Notes under the pieces: model-generated | Databases searched by the model: none | Seen by the model: the letters and a program-made list of their open reading frames with translations, nothing else | Told to the model about the DNA's origin: nothing | Program-made: the position numbers and the translations under genes | In this document: piece by piece, positions 1 through 9,112 of the stretch | Position numbering within the stretch: position 1 is the stretch's first letter | How the letters are laid out: every line of letters starts with the position of its first letter | From: Exilibacterium tricleocarpae | GTDB taxonomy: Bacteria; Pseudomonadota; Gammaproteobacteria; Pseudomonadales; Cellvibrionaceae | Assembly (NCBI RefSeq): GCF_007004655.1 | Contig: NZ_ML660100.1 | Location: 99,135-163,134 of the forward strand | DNA: 64,000 nucleotides | Reading direction: 5' to 3'

Positions 1-41
1 CGGGCGATCAAATCGGTAAGTTCGTCGTTGTCGTACGCCAT
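1..41 (-). CDS. Start of an unidentified gene, cut by the window edge
   Basis: An ATG at 39-41 on the minus strand opens a frame to the window edge that reads MAYDNDELTDLIAR. Only 14 residues are visible and I do not recognise them. No clear Shine-Dalgarno sequence lies upstream. It would be the gene following nuoN in the same direction, separated from it by about 820 bp of repeats. It may be a chance frame. Confidence 0.3.
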   Translation of the reverse strand, partial: MAYDNDELTDLIA

Positions 42-463
42 AAGTCAAAGTTGTCAAAATCGGTGGTTGGCAAGGTTGCCGGCGGCGTTGCGGCTTGTGG
101 AGTGATCCGCCCGGGCGCAGCGCCGTCGCGTTACTGCTACTGCTTATTGTTTACGGGGTCTTGCGTTATTGACTATATACGATCGGTTGCCGCTATAGTT
201 GCACCGATGTCGCAAAAAGTTACCTCTTCTCTCAGTGGAGGAACGGTGGGAAAGAGTACCCTTTGCCGGACCGTCTGGCTAGGGTCCAGTTGGCGGAGAG
301 GTGCTGTTTCCTTATTCCAGAGGCACCACTTCCGGCGGCACGGTGCGGGGACAGGTTTTACCTGTCCCCTTAGTATGGTGCCACTCCCCTCCCTCGAAGG
401 CACCTTTGCAATAGACTGCGATTTCTTCTACCTGTCTGGCCAAGCGGCAATGTTCTTGCGCCA
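42..463. other. Gene-free stretch with one inverted palindromic repeat unit
   Basis: I see no convincing gene here; the open frames come from repeat sequence. At 347-369 lies a hairpin with 10-bp arms (GGGGACAGGT / ACCTGTCCCC) around TTT. It is preceded at about 325-346 by the reverse complement of the scaffold used in the array at 464-868. It is therefore a single unit in the opposite orientation that lacks the CTCGAG-centred half. The rest shows only short degenerate repetition. Confidence 0.6.
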
Positions 464-868
464 CCGTGCCGCCGGGAGAGGTGCTGTTTGAGAGTGGCGT
501 GGTCCCCCTCGAGGGGGACAGGTAAAACCTGTCCCCGCACCGTGCCACCGGAGGCGGTGCCGTTTGAGAGTGGCGTGGTCCCCCTCGAGGGGGACAGGTA
601 AAACCTGTCCCCGCATCGTGCCACCGGAGGCGGTGCCGTTTGAGAGTGGCGTGGTCCCCCTCGAGGGGGACAGGTAAAACCTGTCCCCGCATCGTGCCAC
701 CGGAGGCGGTGCCGTTTGAGGGTGGCGTGGTCCCCCTCGAGGGGGACAGGTAAAACCTGTCCCCGCATCGTGCCACCGGAGGCGGTGCCGTTTAAGAGTG
801 GCGTGGTCCCCCTCGAGGGGGACAGGTAAAACCTGTCCCCGCACCGTGCCGCCGGAGGCGCTACCTTT
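464..868. repeat. Five-copy 76-bp array of nested palindromes
   Basis: The anchor gtggtccccc recurs at 499, 575, 651, 727 and 803, exactly 76 bp apart. Each unit contains an 18-bp palindrome centred on CTCGAG (GTCCCCCTCGAGGGGGAC). A 10-bp-arm hairpin overlaps it (GGGGACAGGT, AAA, ACCTGTCCCC), followed by a small CACCG/CGGTG hairpin. The two larger palindromes share the GGGGAC segment, so they compete for pairing. Units differ by only a few bases. The last unit runs past the nuoN stop codon into its final codons. The form resembles REP-type elements; no RAYT transposase gene is in the window. Confidence 0.92.
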
Positions 869-2399
869 TAAAACGTTGTTTTTCGACAGGCTCAAAGGCC
901 ACCGCCGGGCGTTGTTGCAGGTTGTCAGCCGCCGCCTGGGCCTGTTCGATCAGCGGCTGCGGATACACGCCGAAGACCAGCAGAAAGAAGCTCAACAGGC
1001 CCATGGCCAGATAACCCGGCACCAGCGACACCGCCGCCGTATCCGCAGTCCCGTGCGCATAGGGTTTAAACAGTGCGGTAATCAATCTCAGGTAGTAGTA
1101 CAGGCCGATACCGCTGCCGATAATCAACACGCCCAGCAGCGTCCACAAACCGGCGTTGGCGCCGGCGCTGAACAGGTAAAACTTGCCGATAAAGCCCACG
1201 GTCAAAGGAATACCCGCCAGCGACAGCAGCGCCAGTGTAAATGCCAGTGTCAGCAGCGGGCGCCGCCAGAACAGCCCGGTCAGGTCCTGCAGCATATCGT
1301 TTTCATGGGCATCGTCACACGACAGCATCGCCACCACGCCAAACGCGGCGGCGATGGTCGCCAGATAGGCCGCCAGGTAGACTGCGCAGGCCTCCAGCGC
1401 CAGCGCCAGATTGCTGCCCTGCAACGCCAGAAAGGCCACCAGCAGGTAGCCCAGATGGGCGATGGACGAGTAGCCCAACAGTCGCTTGATATTGTCCTGC
1501 AGCAGCGCCAGCCAGTTACCCACCAGCATCGACAGGGCGGCGATGATGACGATCACATTGAACAACTGTGTATTATCGAGACTGTTGCTGGACACCACGT
1601 AGCGTACAAAGGCGATAAAGATGGCGCCCTTGGACAGGGTCGCGATCACGGCGCTGACCGGCAGCGGCGCACCTTGGTAAACATCCGGTGTCCACAGGTG
1701 AAACGGCACCAGTGACAGTTTGAAGCTCAACCCGGCCAGCAACAGTGCCGAGCCGCCGTAAAACACGACGAGGTCGACAGTGCCCGCGGCGGCGTCGGGC
1801 TGGCGGATGGCGGCAAAGTGCAACTGGCCGGACTGGGCGTAAATCAGCGCCATGCCGAACAACAGCAGCGCCGAGGCCAGCCCCGACAACACCAGGTATT
1901 TCATGCCCGCCTCGATCGAGCGATCGCCGGTGACCGGGTCGCGGGCGTTATAGGCGGCCAGGCAAAACAGTGATACCCCGAGCAGCTCCAGGCCCAGCAG
2001 CAGGGTGATGAAATGATCGGCGCTCACCAACACCAGGCAGCCGAGCAGGGCGAACAGCAGCAACAGGTAAAACTCCTCGCGCTGCACCGCCCGCACCTGG
2101 AAATAGGGATAGGCGAACAACACGATCGCCAGGCTGGTGACGGTCAGCAGGGCGATGGCAAACAACGCCAGGTTGTCCATAACCATCAGCGTCGTTACGG
2201 CGGTCGGGACCTCCCGGGCGGCATAGGGGAGAGTACACAGGGTAACGACCAGCACGGCCGCAGTGGCACCGGCGACGGAGCGGTGGCCGCGGGCAAAGGC
2301 GGCGATCAGCATTACCGCGACTGCGCCGGCGCCGAGCGCGATAATCGGCAGCAGTGCGAGCAGTTGTTGCGCCGAGATGTTGGAGGCTGTTTCGTTCAT
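861..2399 (-). CDS. nuoN: NADH-quinone oxidoreductase subunit N
   Basis: This is a 512-residue polytopic inner-membrane subunit of complex I, an antiporter-like proton-translocating subunit homologous to NuoL and NuoM. About 14 hydrophobic segments are visible. The antiporter-family segments KLSLVPFHLWTPDVYQGAP and IKRLLGYSSIAHLGY are present. I chose the ATG at 2399 (MNETASNISAQQ) because an AGGAA sequence precedes it; a longer frame to 2570 would add an unrelated N-terminus encoded by repeat DNA. It is last in the nuo operon but separated from nuoM by 424 bp of repeats. Its last codons overlap the end of the 76-bp array. Confidence 0.95.
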   Translation of the reverse strand: MNETASNISAQQLLALLPIIALGAGAVAVMLIAAFARGHRSVAGATAAVLVVTLCTLPYAAREVPTAVTTLMVMDNLALFAIALLTVTSLAIVLFAYPYFQVRAVQREEFYLLLLFALLGCLVLVSADHFITLLLGLELLGVSLFCLAAYNARDPVTGDRSIEAGMKYLVLSGLASALLLFGMALIYAQSGQLHFAAIRQPDAAAGTVDLVVFYGGSALLLAGLSFKLSLVPFHLWTPDVYQGAPLPVSAVIATLSKGAIFIAFVRYVVSSNSLDNTQLFNVIVIIAALSMLVGNWLALLQDNIKRLLGYSSIAHLGYLLVAFLALQGSNLALALEACAVYLAAYLATIAAAFGVVAMLSCDDAHENDMLQDLTGLFWRRPLLTLAFTLALLSLAGIPLTVGFIGKFYLFSAGANAGLWTLLGVLIIGSGIGLYYYLRLITALFKPYAHGTADTAAVSLVPGYLAMGLLSFFLLVFGVYPQPLIEQAQAAADNLQQRPAVAFEPVEKQRFKR

Positions 2400-2823
2400 G
2401 GTTGTAAATGGTTCCTGTGTTGCTTTGGGTATTGATGTCCTGCCGATTGCGTCTGCCATGTGACCGCTTTGTCGGTTAAAGGCAGGTTCGCAGTACACAG
2501 CGGGCGGTGCTATTAGCACAGGGGAGTGGTTCCCCTCGAAGGGGACGCAACTGAAGTTACGTCCCCACACCGTGCCACCGGAGGTGGTGCGGTTTGCGAG
2601 TGGCGTGGTCCCCTTCGAAGGGGTCGGGGTGCTTGAATTTTAACCAGAAAAGGTCTGGTCAAAATTCAAGCACCCCGACCCCGCGCCGTGCCGGCTTCAG
2701 GCAGCGCCATTCGGCACTGCCATTACTTGTTTTCTAATTCAAGCGCCCGCGCTTCGCTGTGGTTCTTTATTTATCCCGCGCCGCGGGTACTCGTCATCAC
2801 TGCAATCACCTCCGGCCTTTCTG
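2400..2823. repeat. nuoM-nuoN spacer with two variant palindromic units
   Basis: The spacer has no gene. At 2524-2702 are two relatives of the 76-bp unit: same scaffold (gagtgg..., CCCCTCGAAGGGG or CCCCTTCGAAGGGG, then cgtgccaccggaggtggtgc) but different inner hairpins. The first insert pairs GGGGACGCAAC with GTTACGTCCCC, one mismatch. The second has perfect 22-bp arms (2620-2641 with 2661-2682) starting GGGGTCGGGGTGCTTG, with a nested ACCAGA/TCTGGT. The remaining sequence (2703-2823) shows nothing recognisable. Confidence 0.88.
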
Positions 2824-4353
2824 TCACCGCCCGCCGCCGGCGGTGCCCAGCACCAGGGTGTCGGCACCGCCGCTGGAGAAATCCAACAACACCTGTACCG
2901 CCGGTGCGGTCCACTCGAAGGTGGCCTGGGGGAAAAATCCCAGGTAGACCGTGACGGCGATCAGCGCAAAGAAGTAACTCAACTCGCGCCGGTCGGCATC
3001 GGTGCAGGAACCGGCCGCCGCAGTGTCGGTATCAGCGCCGCCCGGCGCGCCGTGAAAAACTTTTTGTATCACCAGCAGGGCATAGACCGGTGCCGCGATC
3101 ATACCCAGCGCGGCAATCACCGCGAACGTCGGCGCACTGCGGAAAGTGCCCAGCAGGATCAGAAACTCGCCGATAAAATTGGCCAGCCCCGGCAACCCCA
3201 GCGCCGCCAGGCAGAAAAACAGGGCGATGGCGCCGAGCCGCGGCGAGGTCAACCAGAAACCGCCCATGCGTCGCATATCGCGGGTGTGCAGGCGGTGCTG
3301 CAGGCCGCCGGCGAGGGCGAACAGCGCGGCGGAACTCAAACCGTGGGCGAGCATGGTCATCACCGCGCCCTGGTAGGCCTGGGCGTTGGCGGCGAATACG
3401 GCCAGGGTAATGAAGCCCATATGGCTGATACTGGAATAGGCCACCAGGCGTTTGACGTCATGTTGAGCGAAGGCCATGGAGGCGCCGTACAACACGCTGA
3501 TAGTGCCGAGCGTCATGGCCACCGTTGAAAATTGCTGCGCCGCGTCGGGAAACAGCGGCAGCACGAACCGCAACAGTCCGTAGGCACCGGTTTTCAGCAA
3601 CACGCCGGCGAGGATGACGCTGCCGGCGGTGGGAGCCTGGGTGTGGGCGTCGGGCAGCCAGGTATGAAACGGGAAAGACGGCAGTTTCACGACAAACGCG
3701 ATAAAGAAACCGATCATCAGCCAGTAGGCCAATTGCGGCGGCAGCGGCGTTTGCAGCAAGTCGAAATAGTTGAACGTCAGTTGGCCGGTGAGATGGTAGT
3801 GGGAAAATGCCAGCACCACAATGGCGAGCAACATCAGCAACCCGCTCACCTGGGTGAAGATAAAAAACTTGATCGCCGCATAGGTGCGGTTTTCGTGGCC
3901 CCAGATGGCGATGATAAAGTACATGGGAATCAGCATGACTTCCCAGAAAAAGAAAAACAGAAATAAATCCAGGGCGGTGAAAATGCCGACCACGCCGGCC
4001 AGGGTCCAGAGCAGGTTGAAGTAGAAAAACCCGGACCGGTGGGTAATTTCTTTCCAGGCCGTGGCGACGGCGATAACGCCGAGAAATACGGTCAGCGCCA
4101 GCAACAGCAAACTAAGGCCGTCGATTGCAAACACCAGGCCGATCCCGAAGCGCGGTATCCAGGCCGCCTCGAAGCGCAGCAGCCAGGCGCCGCTGTGATC
4201 GGCGCTCGCTGTCGCCAGCACCGCTACCAGCACCAAGCTCAGCACCAGGGCGGCCAGCGCAATCCACTTTGGCCACTGCGGGTTGTATCTTTCACTGGCC
4301 CAGCACAGGAGGCCGGCGCCAAAGAGTATTGCTATCAAACCAATCAGTATCAT
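2824..4353 (-). CDS. nuoM: NADH-quinone oxidoreductase subunit M
   Basis: At 509 residues this equals the usual NuoM length. It is an antiporter-like complex I membrane subunit that conducts protons. The conserved FFFWEVMLIPMYFIIAIWG segment carries the essential membrane glutamate, and SFPFHTWLPDAHTQAPTAGS and VKRLVAYSSISHMGF are typical of the family. About 14 transmembrane segments are visible. It follows nuoL after 31 bp, so the two are probably co-transcribed and perhaps translationally coupled. Confidence 0.97.
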   Translation of the reverse strand: MILIGLIAILFGAGLLCWASERYNPQWPKWIALAALVLSLVLVAVLATASADHSGAWLLRFEAAWIPRFGIGLVFAIDGLSLLLLALTVFLGVIAVATAWKEITHRSGFFYFNLLWTLAGVVGIFTALDLFLFFFFWEVMLIPMYFIIAIWGHENRTYAAIKFFIFTQVSGLLMLLAIVVLAFSHYHLTGQLTFNYFDLLQTPLPPQLAYWLMIGFFIAFVVKLPSFPFHTWLPDAHTQAPTAGSVILAGVLLKTGAYGLLRFVLPLFPDAAQQFSTVAMTLGTISVLYGASMAFAQHDVKRLVAYSSISHMGFITLAVFAANAQAYQGAVMTMLAHGLSSAALFALAGGLQHRLHTRDMRRMGGFWLTSPRLGAIALFFCLAALGLPGLANFIGEFLILLGTFRSAPTFAVIAALGMIAAPVYALLVIQKVFHGAPGGADTDTAAAGSCTDADRRELSYFFALIAVTVYLGFFPQATFEWTAPAVQVLLDFSSGGADTLVLGTAGGGR

Positions 4354-4384
4354 GCCGGTCTCACTCCGCCACCAAAACTGTTTT

Positions 4385-6229
4385 TTAAAATAATCCGTAA
4401 CCGAGCAACAGCACTGTACCCAGCGCCAAAGTGGCGGCGTACCAGCGCAGCTTGCCGGTCTGGGTCATGCTGACCAGGAGATGGGCGCCGCGGTTGCTCC
4501 AGGCAATAAAGCTGTAAACGGTATCGATCACATCGGCGCTGTTGAACCGGGCGATGCCTTTCCAGGGCGCCACCAACAGCTTGTCGTACAACCAGTCCAT
4601 GCCCCAGCCGCTGTACCAGAATTCTCGCAGTGGCTTGAGCAGTGGGTTGCGCGCGAGCGTTTGCGGGTCAAACCAGCGCGCGCCGTAACCGGCGTAGGCG
4701 AGCAGGATGCCGGCAAACGGCACGGCGATGGTCAGCAGGTCGACGCTGCCGGGCACCGGTGCTGCAATTGTGGCGGGCAGATTGTCGAGTTCCAGGTGGG
4801 CGTAGCCGCCGATCAATGCCAGCACGCCGAGAATGGCCAGGGGCACTGCCATGGTGAGACCGCGCTGCTCGGCAGCATCCCGGTGGTGTTCGCTCGGGGG
4901 CCCGAAAAAGACGACGAACACCAGCCGAAAACTGTAGAGCGCCGTCATAAAGGCACCGGCCAGGGCCACCAGCCATAAGGTCGGACCGAGCCCCGGCGCG
5001 TTCCACGTGGCCAGCATGATGGCGTGCTTGCTGTAGTAACCCGATGTCAGCGGCAGCGCCGCCAGGGCCGCCGAGCCGATCAGAAAACAAATAAACGCCA
5101 GCGGCAGTTGCCTGCGCATACCGCCCATTTTGAAAATATCGTGCTCATGGTGCAGGCTGAGAATCACAGTGCCGGCGCCGAGAAACAACAGCGCCTTGAA
5201 AAACGCGTGAGTCATCAAATGGAAGATGGCGCCGCTCCAGGCGCCCACCCCGAGGGCGAGAAACATATAGCCGATCTGGCTGACGGTGGAGTAGGCGAGT
5301 ATGCGTTTGATATCGGTCTGGGTCAGCGCGGTAAAGCCGGCGATCAACGCGGTGGCGGCGCCGATGATCGCCACCAGCGCCAGTGCGTCCGGTGCCAGCA
5401 TAAAGACCGGATGGGTGCGGGCGATCAGGTAGACGCCGGCGGTGACCATGGTGGCGGCGTGGATCAGGGCGCTGATGGGGGTGGGGCCGGCCATGGCATC
5501 GGGCAGCCAGGTTTGCAGCGGCAGTTGCGCGGATTTGCCCACCGCGCCGCCCAGCAGCAACAGCGCTATCGCCGTGGGCAGGGTACCGCCGGTGTCCCAC
5601 TGGGTCGGTGCCAACGCATTGACCGACTGGATATTGAGATCGCCGAGTTCTTTGAACAACAGGAACAGGCCGATGGCCATGGCGGTATCGCCGACCCGGG
5701 TGACGACAAAGGCTTTGCGGGCGCAATAGCCGTTGCGGGGGTTTTGGTACCAGAAGCCGATCAGCAGATAACTGCACAGTCCGACGCCTTCCCAGCCAAG
5801 GTAGAGCAGCACCAGGTTGTCGGCCATCACCAATACCAGCATGGCGGCGACAAACAGGTTCATATAGCTGAAGAAGCGGGCGTAGCCGGGGTCCTCCCGC
5901 ATAAAACCCACGGAGTAGACGTGAATCAAAAAGCCGACGCCGGTAATCACGCCCATCATGGTCAGTGTCAGCGAGTCCAGGTAAAAACCGAATGTCACCG
6001 ACAGATCGGCCACCTGCAGCCATTGCCACAATGTAATGTTGTAGTCGGGCAGGCCGCTGGCCAGAAACACCTGGCCGATCCAGAGTGTGGCGAGGGCGGA
6101 CAGGCCGATGGAGCCGGCGCCGATCAGCGCCGTCAGGCGGCGTGGCAGTGGACCGAACCACAGCGGCAGCAGTGTTAGCAGCACAAAGCCCAGCAGAGGA
6201 AAGGTTGGTACCAGCCAGAGTTTGTCCAC
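4385..6229 (-). CDS. nuoL: NADH-quinone oxidoreductase subunit L
   Basis: At 614 residues this is close to E. coli NuoL (613). It is the distal antiporter-like subunit of complex I, with a long C-terminal lateral helix. The YLGWEGVGLCSYLLIGFW motif (residues about 140-160) and QLPLQTWLPDAMAGPTP support the call. The C-terminus ends in a hydrophobic helix. It is separated from nuoK by a 510-bp insertion of repeat elements, although NuoK-L-M-N order is otherwise standard. Confidence 0.97.
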   Translation of the reverse strand: MDKLWLVPTFPLLGFVLLTLLPLWFGPLPRRLTALIGAGSIGLSALATLWIGQVFLASGLPDYNITLWQWLQVADLSVTFGFYLDSLTLTMMGVITGVGFLIHVYSVGFMREDPGYARFFSYMNLFVAAMLVLVMADNLVLLYLGWEGVGLCSYLLIGFWYQNPRNGYCARKAFVVTRVGDTAMAIGLFLLFKELGDLNIQSVNALAPTQWDTGGTLPTAIALLLLGGAVGKSAQLPLQTWLPDAMAGPTPISALIHAATMVTAGVYLIARTHPVFMLAPDALALVAIIGAATALIAGFTALTQTDIKRILAYSTVSQIGYMFLALGVGAWSGAIFHLMTHAFFKALLFLGAGTVILSLHHEHDIFKMGGMRRQLPLAFICFLIGSAALAALPLTSGYYSKHAIMLATWNAPGLGPTLWLVALAGAFMTALYSFRLVFVVFFGPPSEHHRDAAEQRGLTMAVPLAILGVLALIGGYAHLELDNLPATIAAPVPGSVDLLTIAVPFAGILLAYAGYGARWFDPQTLARNPLLKPLREFWYSGWGMDWLYDKLLVAPWKGIARFNSADVIDTVYSFIAWSNRGAHLLVSMTQTGKLRWYAATLALGTVLLLGYGLF

Positions 6230-6420
6230 AGTTATCCCACCTTATCTTGTTTAGCGATTAATACAGCTCGGCGGTTAATAAAGGTATTGCCTCGATTAGC
6301 ACTGCCTTAAGCCGGCACAGCGTGGCGCGGGGTCAGAGCAAAAATTGTTTTTCTAATTTTTGCTCTGACCCGAATGGCACTTGTCTCAGGCGCTGACTTT
6401 CGCCTCATGAGCCCACTCTT
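6230..6420. repeat. REP-like hairpin in the nuoK-nuoL spacer
   Basis: A strong hairpin spans 6329-6371. The left arm GGGGTCAGAGCAAAAATT (6329-6346) pairs with AATTTTTGCTCTGACCC (6355-6371) around an 8-nt loop. The GGGGTC...GACCC ends and the flanking cgtggcg/ggcac bases resemble the palindromic units near nuoN, but the stem is different. GGGGTCAGAG-type hairpins are familiar as REP-like repeats in proteobacteria (recalled, not searched). The rest of this stretch shows no gene. Confidence 0.8.
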
Positions 6421-6665
6421 GCTTCGGGCGCCTACTTTTGGTGGTACATAAACGGATTTGCATCGCTCATTGACCCTCACGCTATCCTTACTGATCTCGA
6501 TTAAAAATACCGGGGGTAGGGCTACCTCTGGAAGAGGTTTTCAGAAACTCTCGACAGCAGGGATGCTGTCGTGAAGCCCCCAAGGATGGGTTTACGGCGT
6601 GTTTCTGAAAACCTCTTCCAGAGGTAGCCCGGTCAATTGGCACGTCTTCGCTTAAGACTAAGTGC
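6421..6665. mobile_element. MITE-like hairpin element, copy E1
   Basis: Two perfect 30-bp inverted arms (6519-6548 and 6601-6630, starting gggctacctctgg) enclose a 52-nt core. Read on the minus strand the core contains acgccgtaaacccatccttg and a gacagc...gctgtc hairpin. Flanks outside the arms match copy E2 at 15870-16116 (gatctcgattaaaaat on one side, gtgccaattgacc on the other). The homologous unit is therefore about 240 bp. It has no coding capacity, consistent with a non-autonomous element inserted between nuoK and nuoL. Confidence 0.85.
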
Positions 6666-6739
6666 CATTCACTTGTCGCCCCTTACTTCGGTCCTTATCA
6701 AGAACAGGCGCTGCGCCCCGCACGCAGATTCTTGACCTT

Positions 6740-7048
6740 CTAGCCCCTCAACTGGCTAAGCACATCCATATCCAATGTTTGATAACGACGGTACAACTGC
6801 ACCAGCAGCGCCAGGCCCACCGCGACTTCCGCCGCCGCCAGGGTCAGCACCATCAGGAACATAATCTGACCGTCGGCCTGTTCCCAGCGGGCCGCGGCCA
6901 CCACAAACGCCAGGCCGGCGGCGTTGAGCATGATTTCCAGACTCATCAGCACAAACAAAATATTGCGGCGGATAAGTACGCCGATAAACCCCAGCGAAAA
7001 CAGCAGAGCCGCCAGTAGTAAACCGTGTTCCATGGGTATATTAAGCAT
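6740..7048 (-). CDS. nuoK: NADH-quinone oxidoreductase subunit K
   Basis: At 102 residues this has the usual NuoK length, with three transmembrane helices. The helix-2 glutamate in [16 protein letters not shown] and the helix-3 glutamate in [14 protein letters not shown] are the conserved membrane carboxylates of this proton-channel subunit. I chose the ATG at 7048 (MLNIPMEHG) because the IP-x-x-HG pattern aligns with the NuoK N-terminus. A second ATG at 7033 is possible. The start lies a few bases inside the end of nuoJ, suggesting translational coupling. Confidence 0.95.
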   Translation of the reverse strand: MLNIPMEHGLLLAALLFSLGFIGVLIRRNILFVLMSLEIMLNAAGLAFVVAAARWEQADGQIMFLMVLTLAAAEVAVGLALLVQLYRRYQTLDMDVLSQLRG

Positions 7049-7577
7049 CGGTCTGTTCCGCTGTGCCGGGTTGCCGGCGATCCGGCGGCGGGTCTTCCCG
7101 CCCCAGGTGATAAGCCCCCACCAGCCCCGCCAGCAGCAGCATCGAGGCCAGCTCCACAGCCAGCAAATAGGGGCCGTACAATAAGATGCCAACTTCTTTG
7201 GGCGTGATATGGGCGTCCAGGTAAACCGTGTCCTGTTGTTGCAGCACATAGACCAACTCCGCCAGCAGCACTGCGCACAACAGCGCCGGCAGGGTCCAGG
7301 CCGAAGTGGACAACCACTGCTGCTCCTGGCGCGCGGTGGCCCGGCCGGCGTTGAGCATCATAATGACGAACACAAACAACACCATAATGGCACCGGCGTA
7401 GACGATAACCTCCAGGGCGCCGGCCAGGGGCGCACCGATCAGGTAAAAAATCACCGCCACCGACAGCAGCGACACCACCAGGTAGAGCAGCGCGTGCGCG
7501 GCGTTGGTTCGGGTAATGGCCAACACGGTACTGATCACCGCCACGGCTGCGGCTATATAAAAAAGTGTTGCGGTCAT
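7041..7577 (-). CDS. nuoJ: NADH-quinone oxidoreductase subunit J
   Basis: This 178-residue membrane subunit of complex I (E. coli 184) has five hydrophobic segments. The central [20 protein letters not shown] segment is the family signature and forms the pi-bulge helix. A hydrophilic C-terminal tail follows. The gene starts 19 bp after nuoI and its end overlaps the nuoK start. Confidence 0.95.
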   Translation of the reverse strand: MTATLFYIAAAVAVISTVLAITRTNAAHALLYLVVSLLSVAVIFYLIGAPLAGALEVIVYAGAIMVLFVFVIMMLNAGRATARQEQQWLSTSAWTLPALLCAVLLAELVYVLQQQDTVYLDAHITPKEVGILLYGPYLLAVELASMLLLAGLVGAYHLGREDPPPDRRQPGTAEQTDA

Positions 7578-7596
7578 GGCATTCCCCCAAAAGTTT

Positions 7597-8133
7597 TTAT
7601 GGCATCAGGCTCTTAACGTCGATCGGTCGCTCTTCCCGGTAAGCTTCGCCTTTGTCTTTGCCGTGAACGGATTTACCTGCCAGGCGGTAAAAATTGTAGT
7701 CGTGGTATTTGCCGGGACCGCTGATCAGCAGGTCTTCTTTTTCATACACCATATTCTGGCGGTTGTATTCGCAGTATTCGAAGTCCGGGGTCAGTTGAAT
7801 GGCGTAGGTCGGGCAGGCCTCCTCGCACAGACCGCAGACGATGCAGCGGGAAAAATTAATGCGAAACCATTCGGCGTACCAGCGACCGTCGTCGTCCTCG
7901 GCTTTCTGCAGCGCGATGCAGTCCACCGGGCAGGCGGCGGCGCACAGGTTGCAGGCCACACAGCGCTCTTCGCCATCGGGGTCGCGGGTCAACACGATGC
8001 GGGCGCGGTAGCGCGGCGGCGTGTAGGGTTTCTGTTCCGGGTACTCGACCGTGTCGGCGCGACTGAAGGTGTGCTGGATAACGGTCCAGAGGGTCACCAA
8101 TTGGCTTTGCACGGCTTTCAGTGCTTCGAGCAT
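7597..8133 (-). CDS. nuoI: NADH-quinone oxidoreductase subunit I
   Basis: This 178-residue peripheral-arm subunit carries two [4Fe-4S] clusters (N6a, N6b) that pass electrons to NuoB. The two ferredoxin motifs are [12 protein letters not shown] near residue 58 and [12 protein letters not shown] near residue 98, both complete CxxCxxCxxxCP. I chose the ATG at 8133 because an AGGAGG Shine-Dalgarno lies just upstream, inside the end of nuoH. An upstream in-frame ATG at 8166 has no such support. Confidence 0.97.
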   Translation of the reverse strand: MLEALKAVQSQLVTLWTVIQHTFSRADTVEYPEQKPYTPPRYRARIVLTRDPDGEERCVACNLCAAACPVDCIALQKAEDDDGRWYAEWFRINFSRCIVCGLCEEACPTYAIQLTPDFEYCEYNRQNMVYEKEDLLISGPGKYHDYNFYRLAGKSVHGKDKGEAYREERPIDVKSLMP

Positions 8134-8137
8134 GATG

Positions 8138-9112
8138 TCAACCCTCCTGCACCAGTACGACAGCACCGGTTACCATTAAATTGACCAGTGCCAGCGGCAA
8201 CATGACTTTCCAGCCGAAGCTCATCAACTGGTCGTAGCGGGGGCGCGGAATGGCGGCGCGCAGCAAGACAAAAAAGCAGATAAAAACGAGAGTCTTGAGG
8301 CAAAACCACACCAGCGGCGGCAGCCAGGGGCCGAGCCAACCGCCGAAAAACAGGGTGGTGATAATGGCCGAAATCAGGATCACGCCCAGGTACTCGCCGA
8401 TAAAGAACAGGCCGAACTTCATGCCGGAATACTCGGTGTGAAAGCCGGCCACTATTTCGTGTTCGGCCTCGGGCAGATCGAACGGCAGCCGGTGGCTCTC
8501 GGCAATACCGGCGATAAGAAACACCACAAAACCAAAAAACTGCGGCACGATGTACCAGCCGTTGGCGGCCTGTGCCTGCACGATCTCGCGCATATTGAAA
8601 CTGCCGGCGAGGATGACCACGCCCATCAGCGCCAGGCCCATAAAGACTTCATAGCTGACGGTTTGCGCCGCCGCCCGCAGGCCGCCGATCAGTGCGTATT
8701 TGTTGTTGGAGGAGTAACCCGCCAGCATCACGCTGTAGGCGGCCAGCGAACTCATGGCCAAAAAAAACAGCAGGCCGATATTGAGATCACTGATGCCGAT
8801 GCCCGGCGCGAAGGGCACCACGGCAAAGGCAAGCAGCATGGTAATCACCACGATGGTGGGCGCGAGGATAAACACGGCGCGGTCGGCGAACGGTGGAATC
8901 CAGTCCTCTTTGGTGAAAATCTTGATCATATCGGCGAGCACCTGGCCGATACCCAGGGGCCCGACCCGGTTGGGGCCGAGGCGGTCCTGCCAGATACCGA
9001 GCAGGCGCCGCTCCAGCCAGATCAGCACCGCCGCCAGACTCAGCAGCACCACCAGTAAAATGGCGATAACCAGGCCGTTGCCGATCAGGATGTCGAGCCA
9101 GGTATCATTCAT
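8138..9112 (-). CDS. nuoH: NADH-quinone oxidoreductase subunit H
   Basis: This 324-residue membrane subunit (E. coli 325) has about eight transmembrane segments and forms part of the quinone-binding chamber and the junction to the peripheral arm. Diagnostic segments are [19 protein letters not shown] and the acidic loop [17 protein letters not shown]. Its ATG overlaps the nuoG stop codon as ATGA, so translation is probably coupled. Confidence 0.97.
   Translation of the reverse strand: MNDTWLDILIGNGLVIAILLVVLLSLAAVLIWLERRLLGIWQDRLGPNRVGPLGIGQVLADMIKIFTKEDWIPPFADRAVFILAPTIVVITMLLAFAVVPFAPGIGISDLNIGLLFFLAMSSLAAYSVMLAGYSSNNKYALIGGLRAAAQTVSYEVFMGLALMGVVILAGSFNMREIVQAQAANGWYIVPQFFGFVVFLIAGIAESHRLPFDLPEAEHEIVAGFHTEYSGMKFGLFFIGEYLGVILISAIITTLFFGGWLGPWLPPLVWFCLKTLVFICFFVLLRAAIPRPRYDQLMSFGWKVMLPLALVNLMVTGAVVLVQEG

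Noticed and set aside
464..868. Array of regularly spaced palindromic repeats, CRISPR-like at first sight
   Set aside because: The whole 76-bp unit repeats with no unique spacers, and there are no cas genes in the window.
312..895. Overlapping 130-155-residue reading frames through the array
   Set aside because: They are translations of the palindromic repeat in several frames, with no ribosome-binding sites or family features.
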